DNA from: Bryoerythrophyllum caledonicum
Taxonomy: Eukaryota; Streptophyta; Bryopsida; Pottiales; Pottiaceae
Length of the DNA stretch: 64,000 nucleotides
NCBI GenBank assembly: GCA_963971425.1
Contig: OZ020525.1
Location: 11,476,187-11,540,186, forward strand
Direction: 5' to 3'
A program made the position numbers and the translations under genes. Of the stretch, positions 1 to 11,122 are shown piece after piece; position 1 is the stretch's first letter; every line of letters begins with the position of its first letter. The notes below the pieces were generated by a model. It was not told the DNA's origin. It was given only the letters and a program-made list of their open reading frames with translations, and searched no databases.

Positions 1-719
1 TTTCCCTTTAATTTAGTGGCTTCCATTTCGTTATGGTGAAATTGATGTAATGATAGTTTTGGATTTAGTGCGTTGAAGATCCTAGGGTGTAGCCTAGATA
101 TGAAATTTTCCTTCTTGGCCATGGCTGATTTTCAATTAATGGCTGGTGAGAACTTACTACTTCGCCATGGTGGCTCTCACATTGTATCATTCACAACTTT
201 GGCTCTCACTACTCTCTAGTCTGATTGCATCGGCCTTCAAGTGAGCCTTCACTTCTCTTTTGAATGCTCTGCTTGTTGTCATCATTGCTGCATTGCTGCC
301 ATTTTTCACAAATCCGCTCTTACTAATATGTGTTGCCAGTAGTTCTCTAGAACTTCAGTCCCCCGGACTCCTTCGTGCCATTTTCAGAAAACTTTGTCAC
401 TGTAGGTGCCATTCTTAGAAAAAAAATAGTGCATATTTTAGCCACAACAAAAAAACATTTCCTATACTATTTGCCACTCGTAGCTACCACTTCCATTCGG
501 CCAAGTGTCACATTGCTACAAAGCTTGATGGTACTTTCAACAGTTAAAAAAAATTTAGCAAGAATTTTTTTGCCACATGCCCTTCCGTCTAAATCTAATC
601 GCAACTACACTCTAGACACTTGAAAAGACCTAAAAAATGGTTGATTATGAGTTAACCCCTAGAGGACTAAGAAACATCAAAGAAACAAGGTATTAAATAT
701 TTTGTTAAAATTTATAAAA

Positions 720-905
720 TGATATCGAATCTTGAGGCGAATGTGGTAGTATGTGGGCCGCGTATGATGAGGATGTAGAAGATCTTGGCCTTAGCTCCAT
801 GCCCATGCCCATGCCCCCTGCCCTCCGAAACGGCGTCAGTCGCTACCGTGGAGGCATCGCAGTTTTAACGGGATTGCCAATATCTCGCACGCAAGGCAGG
901 AATGT
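720..905 (-). repeat. SINE-like body fragment
   Basis: Read on the minus strand, this stretch resembles the body of the tRNA-like short element found at about 10640-10880. Both share blocks such as ATGTGGGCC, GATGAGG, CTTGGCCTTAG and CATGCCCATGCCC in the same order. No tRNA-like head is recognisable here, so it is a truncated or diverged copy. It is followed at 913-965 by a low-complexity GAGCAGT run, which recurs in inverted orientation at 2879-2925. Flanking 1-720 is AT-rich and shows no gene. Confidence 0.4.
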
Positions 906-1189
906 TAGAATGTGAGCAGTGAGCAATGAGCAGTGAGCAGTGAGCGGCGAGCAGTGAGTAGTAAGCAATCTATTTTTATCAGTTGGGCACCCTATAACCA
1001 TAGATTTGGGGTGATTTACAAGAAACAATTTTACATTGTGACCTATTTCTGTGGTATGAAAAAATATCAAAATGGGAGAAAGTTGGATTAAAAAAACCGG
1101 AAATCAACTACTTGGAGGATATTTGGATGAATGTAGAAAGATGGATGTAGATGAATGACTGCTCAGCTTACAGTTAAAAATATAAAGCA

Positions 1190-2440
1190 ACTTCTAAAAT
1201 ATTAGTAAAAAAAAGAAAAAAAAAGAAAAGAAAAAACCAGCCAAGGGGCTCCTCGGTACCAAGGAAGGCCCTGAGGGCGAAACCAAAAAAAACAAAAAAA
1301 ACAAAAAAAAACAAAAAAAAACCAGCGAAAGGGCTCCTCGGTACCGAGCAGGGTCATGAGGGCGAAACCAACAAAAAAAACAAAACAAAACCAAAAAAAA
1401 ATAAAAAAATAGCCGAGGGACTCTTCGATACCTAGGAGTGCCCTGAGGGCGAAACCAAAAAAAAAAAAAAACGGGTGACAAGTTTTCGGTACCGAGGAGT
1501 GCCTTGAGGGCAAAACCAAGGGAAACTAAAAAAAGAATACAAAAATACAAAGAATTAAAAATTAAAAATTATCGCCCGTTAAGAAAAATTCTCGTTAAGG
1601 AGTTATTCAAATTGCCCATTTGGCACTTCAAACTTCTCCGTATATTTGAATACAAAAATTCTTGCTTTCACTACAATTTTACATAGTTTTACAATTCTTG
1701 CTTCCACTACAATTTGAGTGAGGTGAAAAATGGCACCTTGGTACCAAAGTGCTCATTTGGCACTCCAAAATTTTATGTAATTTTGAACACTAAAATTCTT
1801 GCTTCCACTATAACTTTACATAGTTTGAGTGAGGGGGAAAATGGCACCTCCGTACCGAAGTGCCCATTTGGCACTCCAAAATTTTATGTAATTTTGAACA
1901 CTTAAATTCTTGCTTCCGCTATAATCTTCATCGCAGTGGAGCATTAGGCCAACGCAAAGCGAGGGTGAATTGCAAACACTTGTATTATGTATACAGATTT
2001 TTGTACAAGGCAAATCTGGAAGACGACAAGTAAATACATGCACCAAGTCTTAGTTTCAATGAAGTACAGCTCCTACTCCGCAATAGTAATCTCTAAGTTT
2101 TTCTTGTTTTGGTCATAGTAGTTATGGCAAGTTATTGCCTCATTTATAGCTTAACTTTGAAAACTACACAAAACTTTGGAGGGCCAAAATGGCTCCTTGG
2201 TACCAAAGAACTCTTTTGGGCTTCACAAAAAACTTGTGAAGTTCAACGATTTTCACTTGTAGAAATAATAGAATTTATTGAGGAAAAAAATTTGAAACAT
2301 GTTTTACCCGTTGTTGGGAACGGGAAAAAAAATCAAAAAAATTAGACAAAAAATTAAAATTAAAATGGGCCTAGTAGGCTCTTTGGCACAAAAGAACCAC
2401 TTTTGACTTCTTTAAAATCTTGTAGTTTAGTGATTCATCT
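1190..2440. repeat. Degenerate tandem repeats centred on GGTACC
   Basis: Two repeat blocks adjoin. At 1237-1516 about four A-rich units carry a CTCCTCGGTACC core followed by a GAGGGCGAAACC tail. At 1610-1925 about three units, 111 bp apart where measured (1754 and 1865), carry GGCACC..GTACC..AAGTGC and CATTTGGCACTCCAAAA. Weaker copies occur near 2190 and 2370. The core is a palindrome (TTGGTACCAA). The frames across it are phenylalanine-rich or low-complexity and are not credible genes. 2440-2880 is AT-rich with no gene. Confidence 0.6.
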
Positions 2441-3229
2441 TCACTCTTGAAAGGTATATTTTCTTATGCGGCATGAATTATGAAGCACTGTAAACTAACA
2501 TAAGTTTGGTTTCCCATTAACTTTCATGTCGCTCATAGAGAAATTTTCGTAAAACTATATGAGATTTTGAATGGATGCCCTGAACTTCATTCATCCATAA
2601 ACTCTGTCCATCCATGAAATATATTATCCAAACTTAATCATCCATTTAATGATGAGAAATAATCAACTCCATATTAAAGTTTGGTTAGGTTTGCCCCTAA
2701 AATTCAACATTTATTTTTATGTGAAGCAATTTCATAGCCCATTTGTAAGTGAAAAATCACAGAAGGCATTTGTAAACCACAGTAATAGGTTGTAAAATTT
2801 TACTTTTTAAAGAAAATTCCAAAAATCATTTATAAAAAATTACTATAATTAGAATATTCATGTCCATTTTTGTCCTCCCTCCTCACTGCTCGCTGCTCAC
2901 CGCTCACCGCTCACTACTGACATCCTAGCGTCGTTGGCACACAAGGGGATTTGAATCCGGTCTCTCGGGAACAAGTAGTTTTTTCTCGGGATACTATTTA
3001 CTTGACCACAAGCTTACTTGTGTCCAAGCTCTCTTTGGAGTATTCCTTGTACTAAAATTGACCCAATTCCTTTGCTAGAATTTTCATACAACTTGCATTT
3101 TCTCCCATTTTGAGCTTGTTTTTGGCCAGAGTTCTTTTCTTTACATGTGTAGTAGGAATGGATGCATGTGTAAAGTTACAAGTCCGAACGGTCGTGGAAA
3201 TTTGAGGATTCAACCGGACATGGCTATCT

Positions 3230-3346
3230 TGTAAGAAGAAGTACAAAACTATCTTGACCAAACATCAAAATGACAAGAGGGCAAATGAGATTTTGGACTC
3301 CGATTTGAAACAAGAGTATTGTTGGTTTGAAGAGATGGACATATAA
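3230..3346 (+). pseudogene. Harbinger ORF1 (Myb/SANT trihelix-like) fragment
   Basis: The plus strand reads a short open segment starting CKKKYKTILTKHQNDKRANE and containing WFEEMD. This pattern is typical of the second half of the Myb/SANT-like (trihelix) DNA-binding protein encoded by plant PIF/Harbinger elements, which binds the transposon ends and cooperates with the transposase. It lies convergent to the transposase remnant, as in the family. It ends in a stop at 3344-3346. A further segment near 3415-3500 ends KEMKSQDKN and looks like the protein's C-terminus in a displaced frame. The first half of the domain is at about 10905-11122 in the other copy. Confidence 0.55.
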
Positions 3347-3731
3347 AATAATAAACGGTTAATCCTGGCAAGTGGTATGGAAGAAGACGATACATTGGGA
3401 ACAACTTCTTCACCACCTACGACTCATGAATCGCGAGAATTCAACCCTTCCGTAGCATCAAATACACAAGAGAAGGAAATGAAGAGTCAAGACAAAAATT
3501 GAAGGGCTTTTGCAGCAAGTTGTAGGCAATTCTACCATTTTGGTTTCCACCTTCCAACAGTCTATAGTTTTACTAAAAAACTTGGATCGTAATATTGCAG
3601 CACTTCTAGAGAGGTTCTAGCTATTCTTCCATAGAATCAGAACTAGTATCCAAAAACACTAGATTTGACTTCTTCCATATTTTGTAATGCTATAGATTTT
3701 TGGCCAAAACTTTGTGCCTTGTTGTAACTTC

Positions 3732-4376
3732 TCAAAGCAAGTCTTTAGCCCTTTCATTCTCCTTCAATAAAAACACTTCAATCTCTTCATCGTTCACTCC
3801 ATTTGTTGCCATAAAATCATCTCTATTCAAAATTCTATTCTTCACGTCTTGAATTGATGCCCTTTCACAACGCAATTCTTGACTTGCTCTTAAATCGCCA
3901 CTATCTATTCTTTTTTGTAGTTGTTCCTCGGCTTCTATAATCCAGTCCACGTCGAATCCATCCTTCATTGTGATGCACAAATTGTGCATCACAATGCATG
4001 TTGAGACAATATCCGGTACCATCCTCAATGGTACATCACACCTCTTGATGATAATTTTCCATCTCCCTTTTAAAATTCCAAATGCCCTCTCTACACACAT
4101 TCGGGTTGAAGATTGAATGAAATTCCTATTTCCATGGATTTGTGACAGTTCGGTTTTTCCTCCCTTGAATGGACAGTACATCCACGGTCAAACGAGATAT
4201 GTTGCATCTCCTATCAACTTGTTCGGATGGAGTCTCCCCTCCATACAAGCTCTTCCAATTTTCGTAACTTGAAAAACAACCCAATCATGGAGACTACTAG
4301 CCCAATCAAATTTGTAATCCAAAAATTTGCATTTTACATTGACAATCCCTTAAAGAATAGCTAAATGGAACGACTT
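3732..4376 (-). pseudogene. Harbinger transposase remnant (C-terminal part)
   Basis: The 149-codon frame at 3732-4181 encodes MYCPFKGGKTELSQ, then CVERAFGILKGRWK and MHNLCI. These are the conserved C-terminal part of PIF/Harbinger DDE transposases, with the final catalytic acidic residue expected in the VERAFG block. The protein is identical to that at 9697-10146. The frame continues upstream to about 4376 through the same two stop codons seen in the other copy, then jumps to the N-terminal region near 4390 because about 270 bp are deleted. Dead gene. Confidence 0.8.
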
Positions 4377-5099
4377 CCAACGAAATTGCAATTCTAGTTT
4401 CCACATAAATTGAATTTTTGAAAGGTGTATCTTGTTTTTGCAAAAATGGGCGTAACTTCTTACAAAGAAATATGAAAGTAGAAAATTTAACTCATGTTCT
4501 TACCTTGAATTGCCCTTGAATGTATGAACCCAACAACAATCAATCCGTAAATTCTACCTTGTGTTGCAAAACTTCAAATACTTCGTGTTCCTTGTTCCAC
4601 ACTTTCCAACAATCCTAGCATCAACACAAAGTCCCTCCTCTTCCCTTTCATTGCAACTCTAGTTGCTGAAAAAAAATTTAGAAGAAGAAAAGAAAGAAGA
4701 TGAAGAAGAGAGGGAAGTGGAAACCAGGAGGAAGAAGAAGGGGAGGGTGAGAGTAAATGACGGTGTAAACTCCAAATCCGCCCTTTTTAGATACATTAAA
4801 AAAATCAGCCCATACTTGTCCCGGTCCATATCCACTTTACACTGTGAGAAGTGACTAAGACACATAAAAAATGATTTTTTATTTTTTATGGTCAGGGCTC
4901 TAGACCAAGAGCCGTGACCATGAAAATAAATAATTTCTCTTGGTCAATCCTCATGGTCCATAGTGTAAATCGCCCCTAAGTATCTGTTTTGGGGATAATT
5001 GAGTTTTGTGCAAATTCATACAAATCTAATTTCGAAAATTAAATGAGAATAGGCATTTTGAAAAATTGTTTGGAAGTATTTTTATTTTTGAATTTACTT

Positions 5100-5890
5100 G
5101 GAAGTTATGGTGCTTTAACCTCCAAGGTACCATGGCAGTTTCACACCAAAAACACTTCAAAATTGTTGGATTCTAGAGCAATGTATAAGGAAGGAAACAA
5201 AAACTTTTATTTCTAGTTTTGACCGTAGGATCTCAAATTAGAATTTTTAAGTAACATACTCACAAAATTTTAAAAACTTGACCGCATGGTTTGAAATATT
5301 AGAATAGTGTTTAAAGTCAAGCAAATGGTTCATTTTCTTCCATTCTTTGAGTGGATTAGAAGACTTTGACTTCACTTGGTGTCAAATGTTTGCACTACAC
5401 AAGATTTGAATCCACCACCATTGTATTACGCATGATGTTAGTTCCTTATACACCAATTTTTTGAGGTAAAGGACGGGTGTAGCATATTCAAAACAATGGT
5501 GCCAGTAGTGGAGGTTCAAAAATTGGCAATTCACGTTTTTATTTTTTGTGAACTTAGTATGTTTTAGATTGATGATCTGAGTGGTAAATTAGAAGGTTTA
5601 CACCACATGTTGTTGTGGAAAAAATAAAAAGTGAATTATGTGAAGATCCCTAAGTTTTATGTGGAAGGGAAGAAGTTTTTTTGGTACCTTGCCCAACAAT
5701 GTGTGACGATGTGTGAAAATGTTTGACTTGGGTTAATATGCTACTTTTCTTTGAAGACAAGGACTTTTTTTTTACTAAATGAAAGGAATTCATATTACTT
5801 GCTAGTATTGAAAATCTGCATTCAATAGAGTGTCCTAAAGGTTTCGGATGTGCCCAACGTGTCCACTCTCCCCATTTATAATTCAAAACC
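5100..5890 (+). repeat. Dispersed repeat family R1, copy 1
   Basis: A noncoding repeat of about 750 bp begins near ACCTCCAAGGTACCATGGCA and ends near GAGTGTCCTA. The same order of blocks (TTGACCGCA..GG, TTTGCACTACAC, CCAATTTTT.GAGG, AAAATGTTTGAC) recurs at 43780-44500 and 55160-55890 in the same orientation, at 38860-39560 inverted, and more weakly at 35380-35745 inverted. I see no coding capacity, terminal inverted repeat or target duplication, so the class is unknown. It could be a solo LTR or a non-autonomous element. The stretch 5890-6480 is AT-rich with nothing recognisable. Confidence 0.7.
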
Positions 5891-8800
5891 ATATAAATTC
5901 CTTTTAAATTTAGTATTTATGAAAAAATGTTCTCCCACTAAGGTTTTAGAAATACACTTCCAGAGTAAAAATTTCAAAGAGGAATGATAGAAATTGACAC
6001 TATAAGAACCTAATCAAACTTTCAAAATGTCCATTTTTGACACTTGGTCTTTTAGGGGTTGAGCATCGAAAGCTCGATTCTTAGACAATTAAGCAAGGTA
6101 CAATAGAGGTAAATAGTAGTTATAGAGCTAAACAATGCAATATTATGAGGTGGGCAACAGTAAAGAAAGGTTCTAGGCACTCTACAATGTTTTTAATGAG
6201 AAATGCATAGAGATTGAAGATTTTATTGTGATTTCAATTTGTTTCCTCCTACTAGAAGTTTGATACGTGCCTCTAAAATCAAATGTGCCATTTGGAGGAA
6301 TCCTTCAAATCTTGTCTTTCACTGAAATATGGCTTATACAAGAAAAATGACTTTTAAAATAATAATACATACCAAAAATAGAATATTATTCCTATACATA
6401 GAATTCTAAAATTATGTTTTCCACATATTGTGTGAAGAAGACACAAGTTTCTACTAGTTTTATTATGTATAGACAACTTGTAAAGCAAAAATTTGCTACT
6501 TCCAAAACACTCAAGAACCACTTATATTTCAAGTTCGTTCTTGGGATGGTTTAGCGTCTAGTATTAGGTAGTTTGAATCTAATTATATGTTAAAACATGT
6601 CTCCTATTGAAAAACTTAGTTTAGCTATCTATTTTAGAGGATTTAGGATAAACAGACTTCATTCTTAAGAGATTAGGATCAAGGATTAAGTCAAGGATAA
6701 GAGTGTATGACAAGAGCCTTGCTCCTTGTTTCAATTGTGCATGTGTCCAAAGTCTCTAATCTATGCCACATTGGGCAAATGGATTTTATCCATTTTATGG
6801 CTCATTGCTTTTGGTTCTTTGCTTTTGGTTCTTTAATTAATTAATTCCTTCAAAAATCACAAATTTACTTCACGCAATTAAGCTCCACACTTCTCACGTA
6901 CGTCCAATGACATCCAGGATTCACATGTTGAATCACAAACATTAGTCTCAACACTCAAACATCATCAGATTAGGTCTAATTGATTTCTCATCATTCTTAA
7001 CCTAATTCTATACTTTATAATATTCAATACATCAAGTCTCACACTCTCGATGTTTATACAATTAAATCACATAAATAGGAACATAGACTTTCCTTCTATT
7101 TCCTATGTGTATTAAATCTTCACACTCTAATTTAATATTCAATTACGTTTTTATGCAATCCACTCCTTATCGCATCAATCAATTTAGAAATGTCACAATT
7201 ACTAATGATATATGTTTTGAATGCTTTAGGTCATAGAAACTTGATCTAATTAGGATATTGCCCTAATTCTACAATGAAGATCTAATATTTAATACACTTA
7301 TGCACAAGACCTGAATTCACACAACCACGACCTGAAGTATTTGCAAATAAGTACAAAATATTAACAATACAAAACAACACAATAATAATATAATAAATAA
7401 ATAAGGACTCTTACGACCATGAAGAGCTCCATTTATTAGCTTTTTCCACAAGCTAGGACTCACTGCATCTTCAATGTGTCTAGTGGTGAATAATGACTAC
7501 AAAAGTAGCTATTTATACAACCTATTTTCTAAAGGTTGCACCTTTTAGCAAGAGGCTATTTATACAACCTATTTTCTTTTAGCAAGAGGATTTTTTCATT
7601 TCTAACCAATAGACTTCTTCTAATTTTAGCCTCACAAGTTTTTGTCAAAAGGATGTGAATAAAACCCTTTTCTCACTATTATCTAACTCTTGGATATGAA
7701 TAGGTACTTTTTAATTAAATAGCTACTCAATGTTAATTTTATCACTACTTATCTATTTTTTATAAATTTTATACAATCACTTTACACTATAAATTGTTTT
7801 GATTCTATTATTAACACTTTTGGCTTTAGATAGCCCTCCTCTTTGCTTAGAGACATCCTTGTTACAATTCAAAAACCTTTGTTTTTGTAACTTTAGTCTT
7901 TCACAATCCATCTACATTTTATGATTTCTTTAGTCTTCTTAGTCTTCTTAATCTCCATTTAGCATTCTCCTTTATTGTTGACTTTTCATACTTGCTTTCC
8001 ATTTTAATATTTTGTCCCATGTATATGCCTTGTACATATTTGTCTTCCTTGATCTTTTAACTCTAATCTTCAAGTCTTTTTATTTTTCTTTAAGTCTTCT
8101 TTGCAATCACTTTGTTTCAACTCTACACCTAATTTAAGACTTTACACTCTCTTCAAAGTCTTTATACTTTTATTTTCATGTATCTCTTATACATATTCTA
8201 CAATTTTCAATTTCATTTTCATTTTATTTTAAAAATTAAGTTTGGAAAATTAGGACTCATTAGCTCTGACATCACTAAATTAGTGTCTTAGTAGTGTGTC
8301 TCCAACTACTAATTACTAATTCAATATTACTAATCTCCTCACTTGATTTTATCCCAATTTTTCACTTCTTATTTATTTCAAGTCGAAGTATCTTCCACCA
8401 TACGCTACAGATAGTGTCTAAATCACGCCGCTATCCATTCTTTTACTCTATTCTATTTCTCCTTCAAATCTAATTGAAGTATTCTATCTTTATACAATTA
8501 AATAGCATATGTATTACTTTGCTACTAAGGGGGGCTTTACACTATGGACCACAAGGATTGACCAAGAGAAATCATTTATTTTCATGGTCATAACTCTTGG
8601 TCTAAAGCCGTGACCATTTCAAAAAATGAAAAATCAATTTTTGAGTGTCTTGGTCACTTCTCATAGTGTAAAGTGGATTTGGACCGGGACAAGTATGGGC
8701 TGATTTTTTGAATGTATAGCTAAAAAGGGTGGATTTGAAGTATACCTCGTCATTCACTCTCTCACCCTCCCCTTCTTCTTCCTCCTTGTTTCCACCTTCC

Positions 8801-9096
8801 CTCTTTTCTTCTTCTCTCTTTTCTTCTCCTCTTTTGAAATTTGAGCAACTAGGGTTGCAATGGAGGGGAAGAGGAGGGACCTTGTGTCGATGCTAGGGTT
8901 TTATTTGTGCTTCGACTTGCTTGTTTAACACGTTGTGACTATGCAAGCACTGATTTTACAAGGAGAGTGGGAGAAATTGGTAATTTTTAGCATGTTTTTG
9001 GAGAGTACGGGACGAGGAATATGGAGCATTTGGAGTTTTGCAAGACAAGGTGGATTTACGGATCGATTATTGTTGGGATTATAAACTGAAAGGCAA

Positions 9097-10146
9097 TTCA
9101 AGGTTAGAACCCGAGCTAAATTTGCTACTTTCAAATTTCTTTGTGAGAAATTAGGGCCATTTTTGCAAAAACAAGAGACACCTTTCAAAAATTCAATTTA
9201 TGTGGAAACTAGAATTATAATTTTGTTGACAAGGCTAGGATCTGACAATGGACAATTGCTTATAGAGGACTTATATGGGGTAACTAAATGTACAGTTTCA
9301 AAAATTGTGAGACAATTTTATAAAGCCATTAGACAACATTTGCAACAAATATTTGTTCAAATGCCTAGTGAATCGCAGATTAAGATTTCAGCTCGTGAAT
9401 TTGAAGCTCTACATGGCATTCCATACATTGTAGGCGCAATAGATGGGTCGCATATTGCACTATTGGTGCCAATTGTTGGTGGAGATGATTATTATTGTCG
9501 AAAGTCGTTCCATTTAGCTATTCTTTAAGGGATTGTCAATGTAAAATGCAAATTTTTGGATTACAAATTTGATTGGGCTAGTAGTCTCCATGATTGGGTT
9601 GTTTTTCAAGTTACGAAAATTGGAAGAGCTTGTATGGAGGGGAGACTCCATCCGAACAAGTTGATAGGAGATGCAACATATCTCGTTTGACCGTGGATGT
9701 ACTGTCCATTCAAGGGAGGAAAAACCGAACTGTCACAAATCCATGGAAATAGGAATTTCATTCAATCTTCAACCCGAATGTGTGTAGAGAGGGCATTTGG
9801 AATTTTAAAAGGGAGATGGAAAATTATCATCAAGAGGTGTGATGTACCATTGAGGATGGTACCGGATATTGTCTCAACATGCATTGTGATGCACAATTTG
9901 TGCATCACAATGAAGGATGGATTCGACGTGGACTGGATTATAGAAGCCGAGGAACAACTACAAAAAAGAATAGATAGTGGCGATTTAAGAGCAAGTCAAG
10001 AATTGCGTTGTGAAAGGGCATCAATTCAAGACGTGAAGAATAGAATTTTGAATAGAGATGATTTTATGGCAACAAATGGAGTGAACGATGAAGAGATTGA
10101 AGTGTTTTTATTGAAGGAGAATGAAAGGGCTAAAGACTTGCTTTGA
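9097..10146 (+). pseudogene. Harbinger transposase, two premature stops
   Basis: A single frame runs from FKVRTRAKFATFKFLCEKLG through LLTRLGSDNGQ, LYGVTKCTVSKIVRQF, HGIPYIVGAIDGSHI, HDWVVFQ, LIGDATYLV, MYCPFKGGKTELSQ and CVERAFGILKGRW to MHNLCI and the end at 10146. These are the helix-turn-helix region and the DDE domain (D in GAIDGSH, D in IGDATY, E in VERAFG) of PIF/Harbinger transposases. Two in-frame stops interrupt it: TAA at 9526-9528, where the family commonly has CAA (Q), and TGA just before PWMY near 9688, where it has CGA (R). Both are C-to-T changes, as expected from cytosine methylation decay. An upstream ATG at 8861 may be a first exon; that join is unclear. Confidence 0.85.
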
Positions 10147-10639
10147 GAAGTTACAACAAGGCACAAAGTTTTGGCCAAAAATCTATAGCATTACAAAATA
10201 TGGAAGAAGTCAAATCTAGTGTTTTTGGATACTAGTTCTGATTCTATGGAAGAATAGCTAGAACCTCTCTAGAAGTGCTGCAATATTACGATCCAAGTTT
10301 TTTAGTAAAACTATAGACTGTTGGAAGGTGGAAACCAAAATGGTAGAATTGCCTACAACTTGCTGCAAAAGCCCTTCAATTTTTGTCTTGACTCTTCATT
10401 TCCTTCTCTTGTGTATTTGATGCTACGGAAGGGTTGAATTCTCGCGATTCATGAGTCGTAGGTGGTGAAGAAGTTGTTTACCCATGCATTCATTCCTACA
10501 ATACATGACAAAGAATAGGAGAATTATGGCAAGAACCAAGCTCAAAAGGGGTGAAAAGGCAACTTGAATGAAAATTCCAACAAAGAAATTAGGACAACTT
10601 TTAGTACAATTAACACTCAAAGAACATCTTCGACATAAA

Positions 10640-10880
10640 AAAACTTGTGGTGGAGTGATGGCTTTGGGAGGAATTTATTTCCTCTCCGGAGACTGGGGTT
10701 CAAATCCCCTCGCGCGCAAGGAGATGGTACAACCATAAAACTTGCAAAGCCCCCGTGACAACGGCCAAAGCAATTTTGGGGGGAAGGGGGGCATGGGCAT
10801 GCGCCTAAGGCCAAGTCCTTCTACGGCCTCATCATAGGGCCCACATACGCCAACATGCGCCAGAGAAAAATTCAACATTC
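10640..10880 (+). mobile_element. tRNA-derived SINE-like insertion in Harbinger ORF1
   Basis: An RNA polymerase III B box (GGTTCAAATCC, 10697-10707) matches the consensus exactly. An A-box-like TGGTGGAGTGA lies about 40 bp upstream at 10648-10658. Downstream comes an unrelated body (GGGGGCATGGGCATG, CTTCTACGGCCTCATCAT). It interrupts the trihelix reading frame. The truncated Harbinger copy carries a diverged tRNA-like head at the matching place (about 2940-3010, minus strand), so the insertion predates the split of the two copies. Target duplications were not resolved. Confidence 0.55.
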
Positions 10881-10904
10881 TGCAAATAAAATATAAAATT
10901 TTCA

Positions 10905-11122
10905 TATCTTGTTTGTTTGTTTGTTGTTCTTGCAAATTCCTCGTCCATCTTGCCTCTTATTGCAATCAAGGTTTCCACTTTGTAATCCTTCCACTTTGTA
11001 TGAGTTGCATCGTCCTCATCCAAGTCTTCAAGTTGAATCACGATTGTCTTTGCCTTTTTCTTCGATTTTTCCTTCACGGCAGCCTACTGTTTTCTTGGAC
11101 GGCCTCTCTTCTTTGGAGGCAC
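10905..11122 (-). pseudogene. Harbinger ORF1, AT-hook plus trihelix N-terminal half
   Basis: On the minus strand the frame reads VPPKKRGRPRKQ, a stop, AAVKEKSKKKAKTIVIQL, EDLDEDDATHTKWKDYK, then VETLIAIRGKMDEEFA. GRPRK is an AT-hook-like DNA contact. The W..YKVETLIAIRGKMDEEF segment is the first helix region of the Myb/SANT-like domain in plant PIF/Harbinger ORF1 proteins. One stop lies between the two parts, and the SINE-like insertion replaces the continuation. The remaining C-terminal part would lie at about 10620-10370. Confidence 0.6.

Larger units (their letters stand above)
2880..4976 (-). mobile_element. PIF/Harbinger transposon, truncated copy
   Basis: The right end at 4976 has the terminal sequence found at 8529 (TTTACACTATGGACCA on the minus strand), followed by TAA at 4977-4979, the target duplication expected of PIF/Harbinger. 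Going inward on the minus strand come the same C/T-rich leader, a transposase remnant and a convergent trihelix ORF1 remnant, as in the copy at 8529-11952. The opposite terminal repeat is not found; homology fades near 2880. The first half of the transposase catalytic domain is deleted at about 4376, so the copy cannot be autonomous. The tract 3400-4376 appears identical to 9502-10478 in inverted orientation. Confidence 0.85.

Noticed and set aside
1194-1550. Phenylalanine-rich minus-strand frames
   Set aside because: They are translations of poly-A-rich repeat units.
10648-10707. Possible tRNA gene
   Set aside because: A and B boxes are present, but no cloverleaf or acceptor stem could be drawn; a SINE head fits better.
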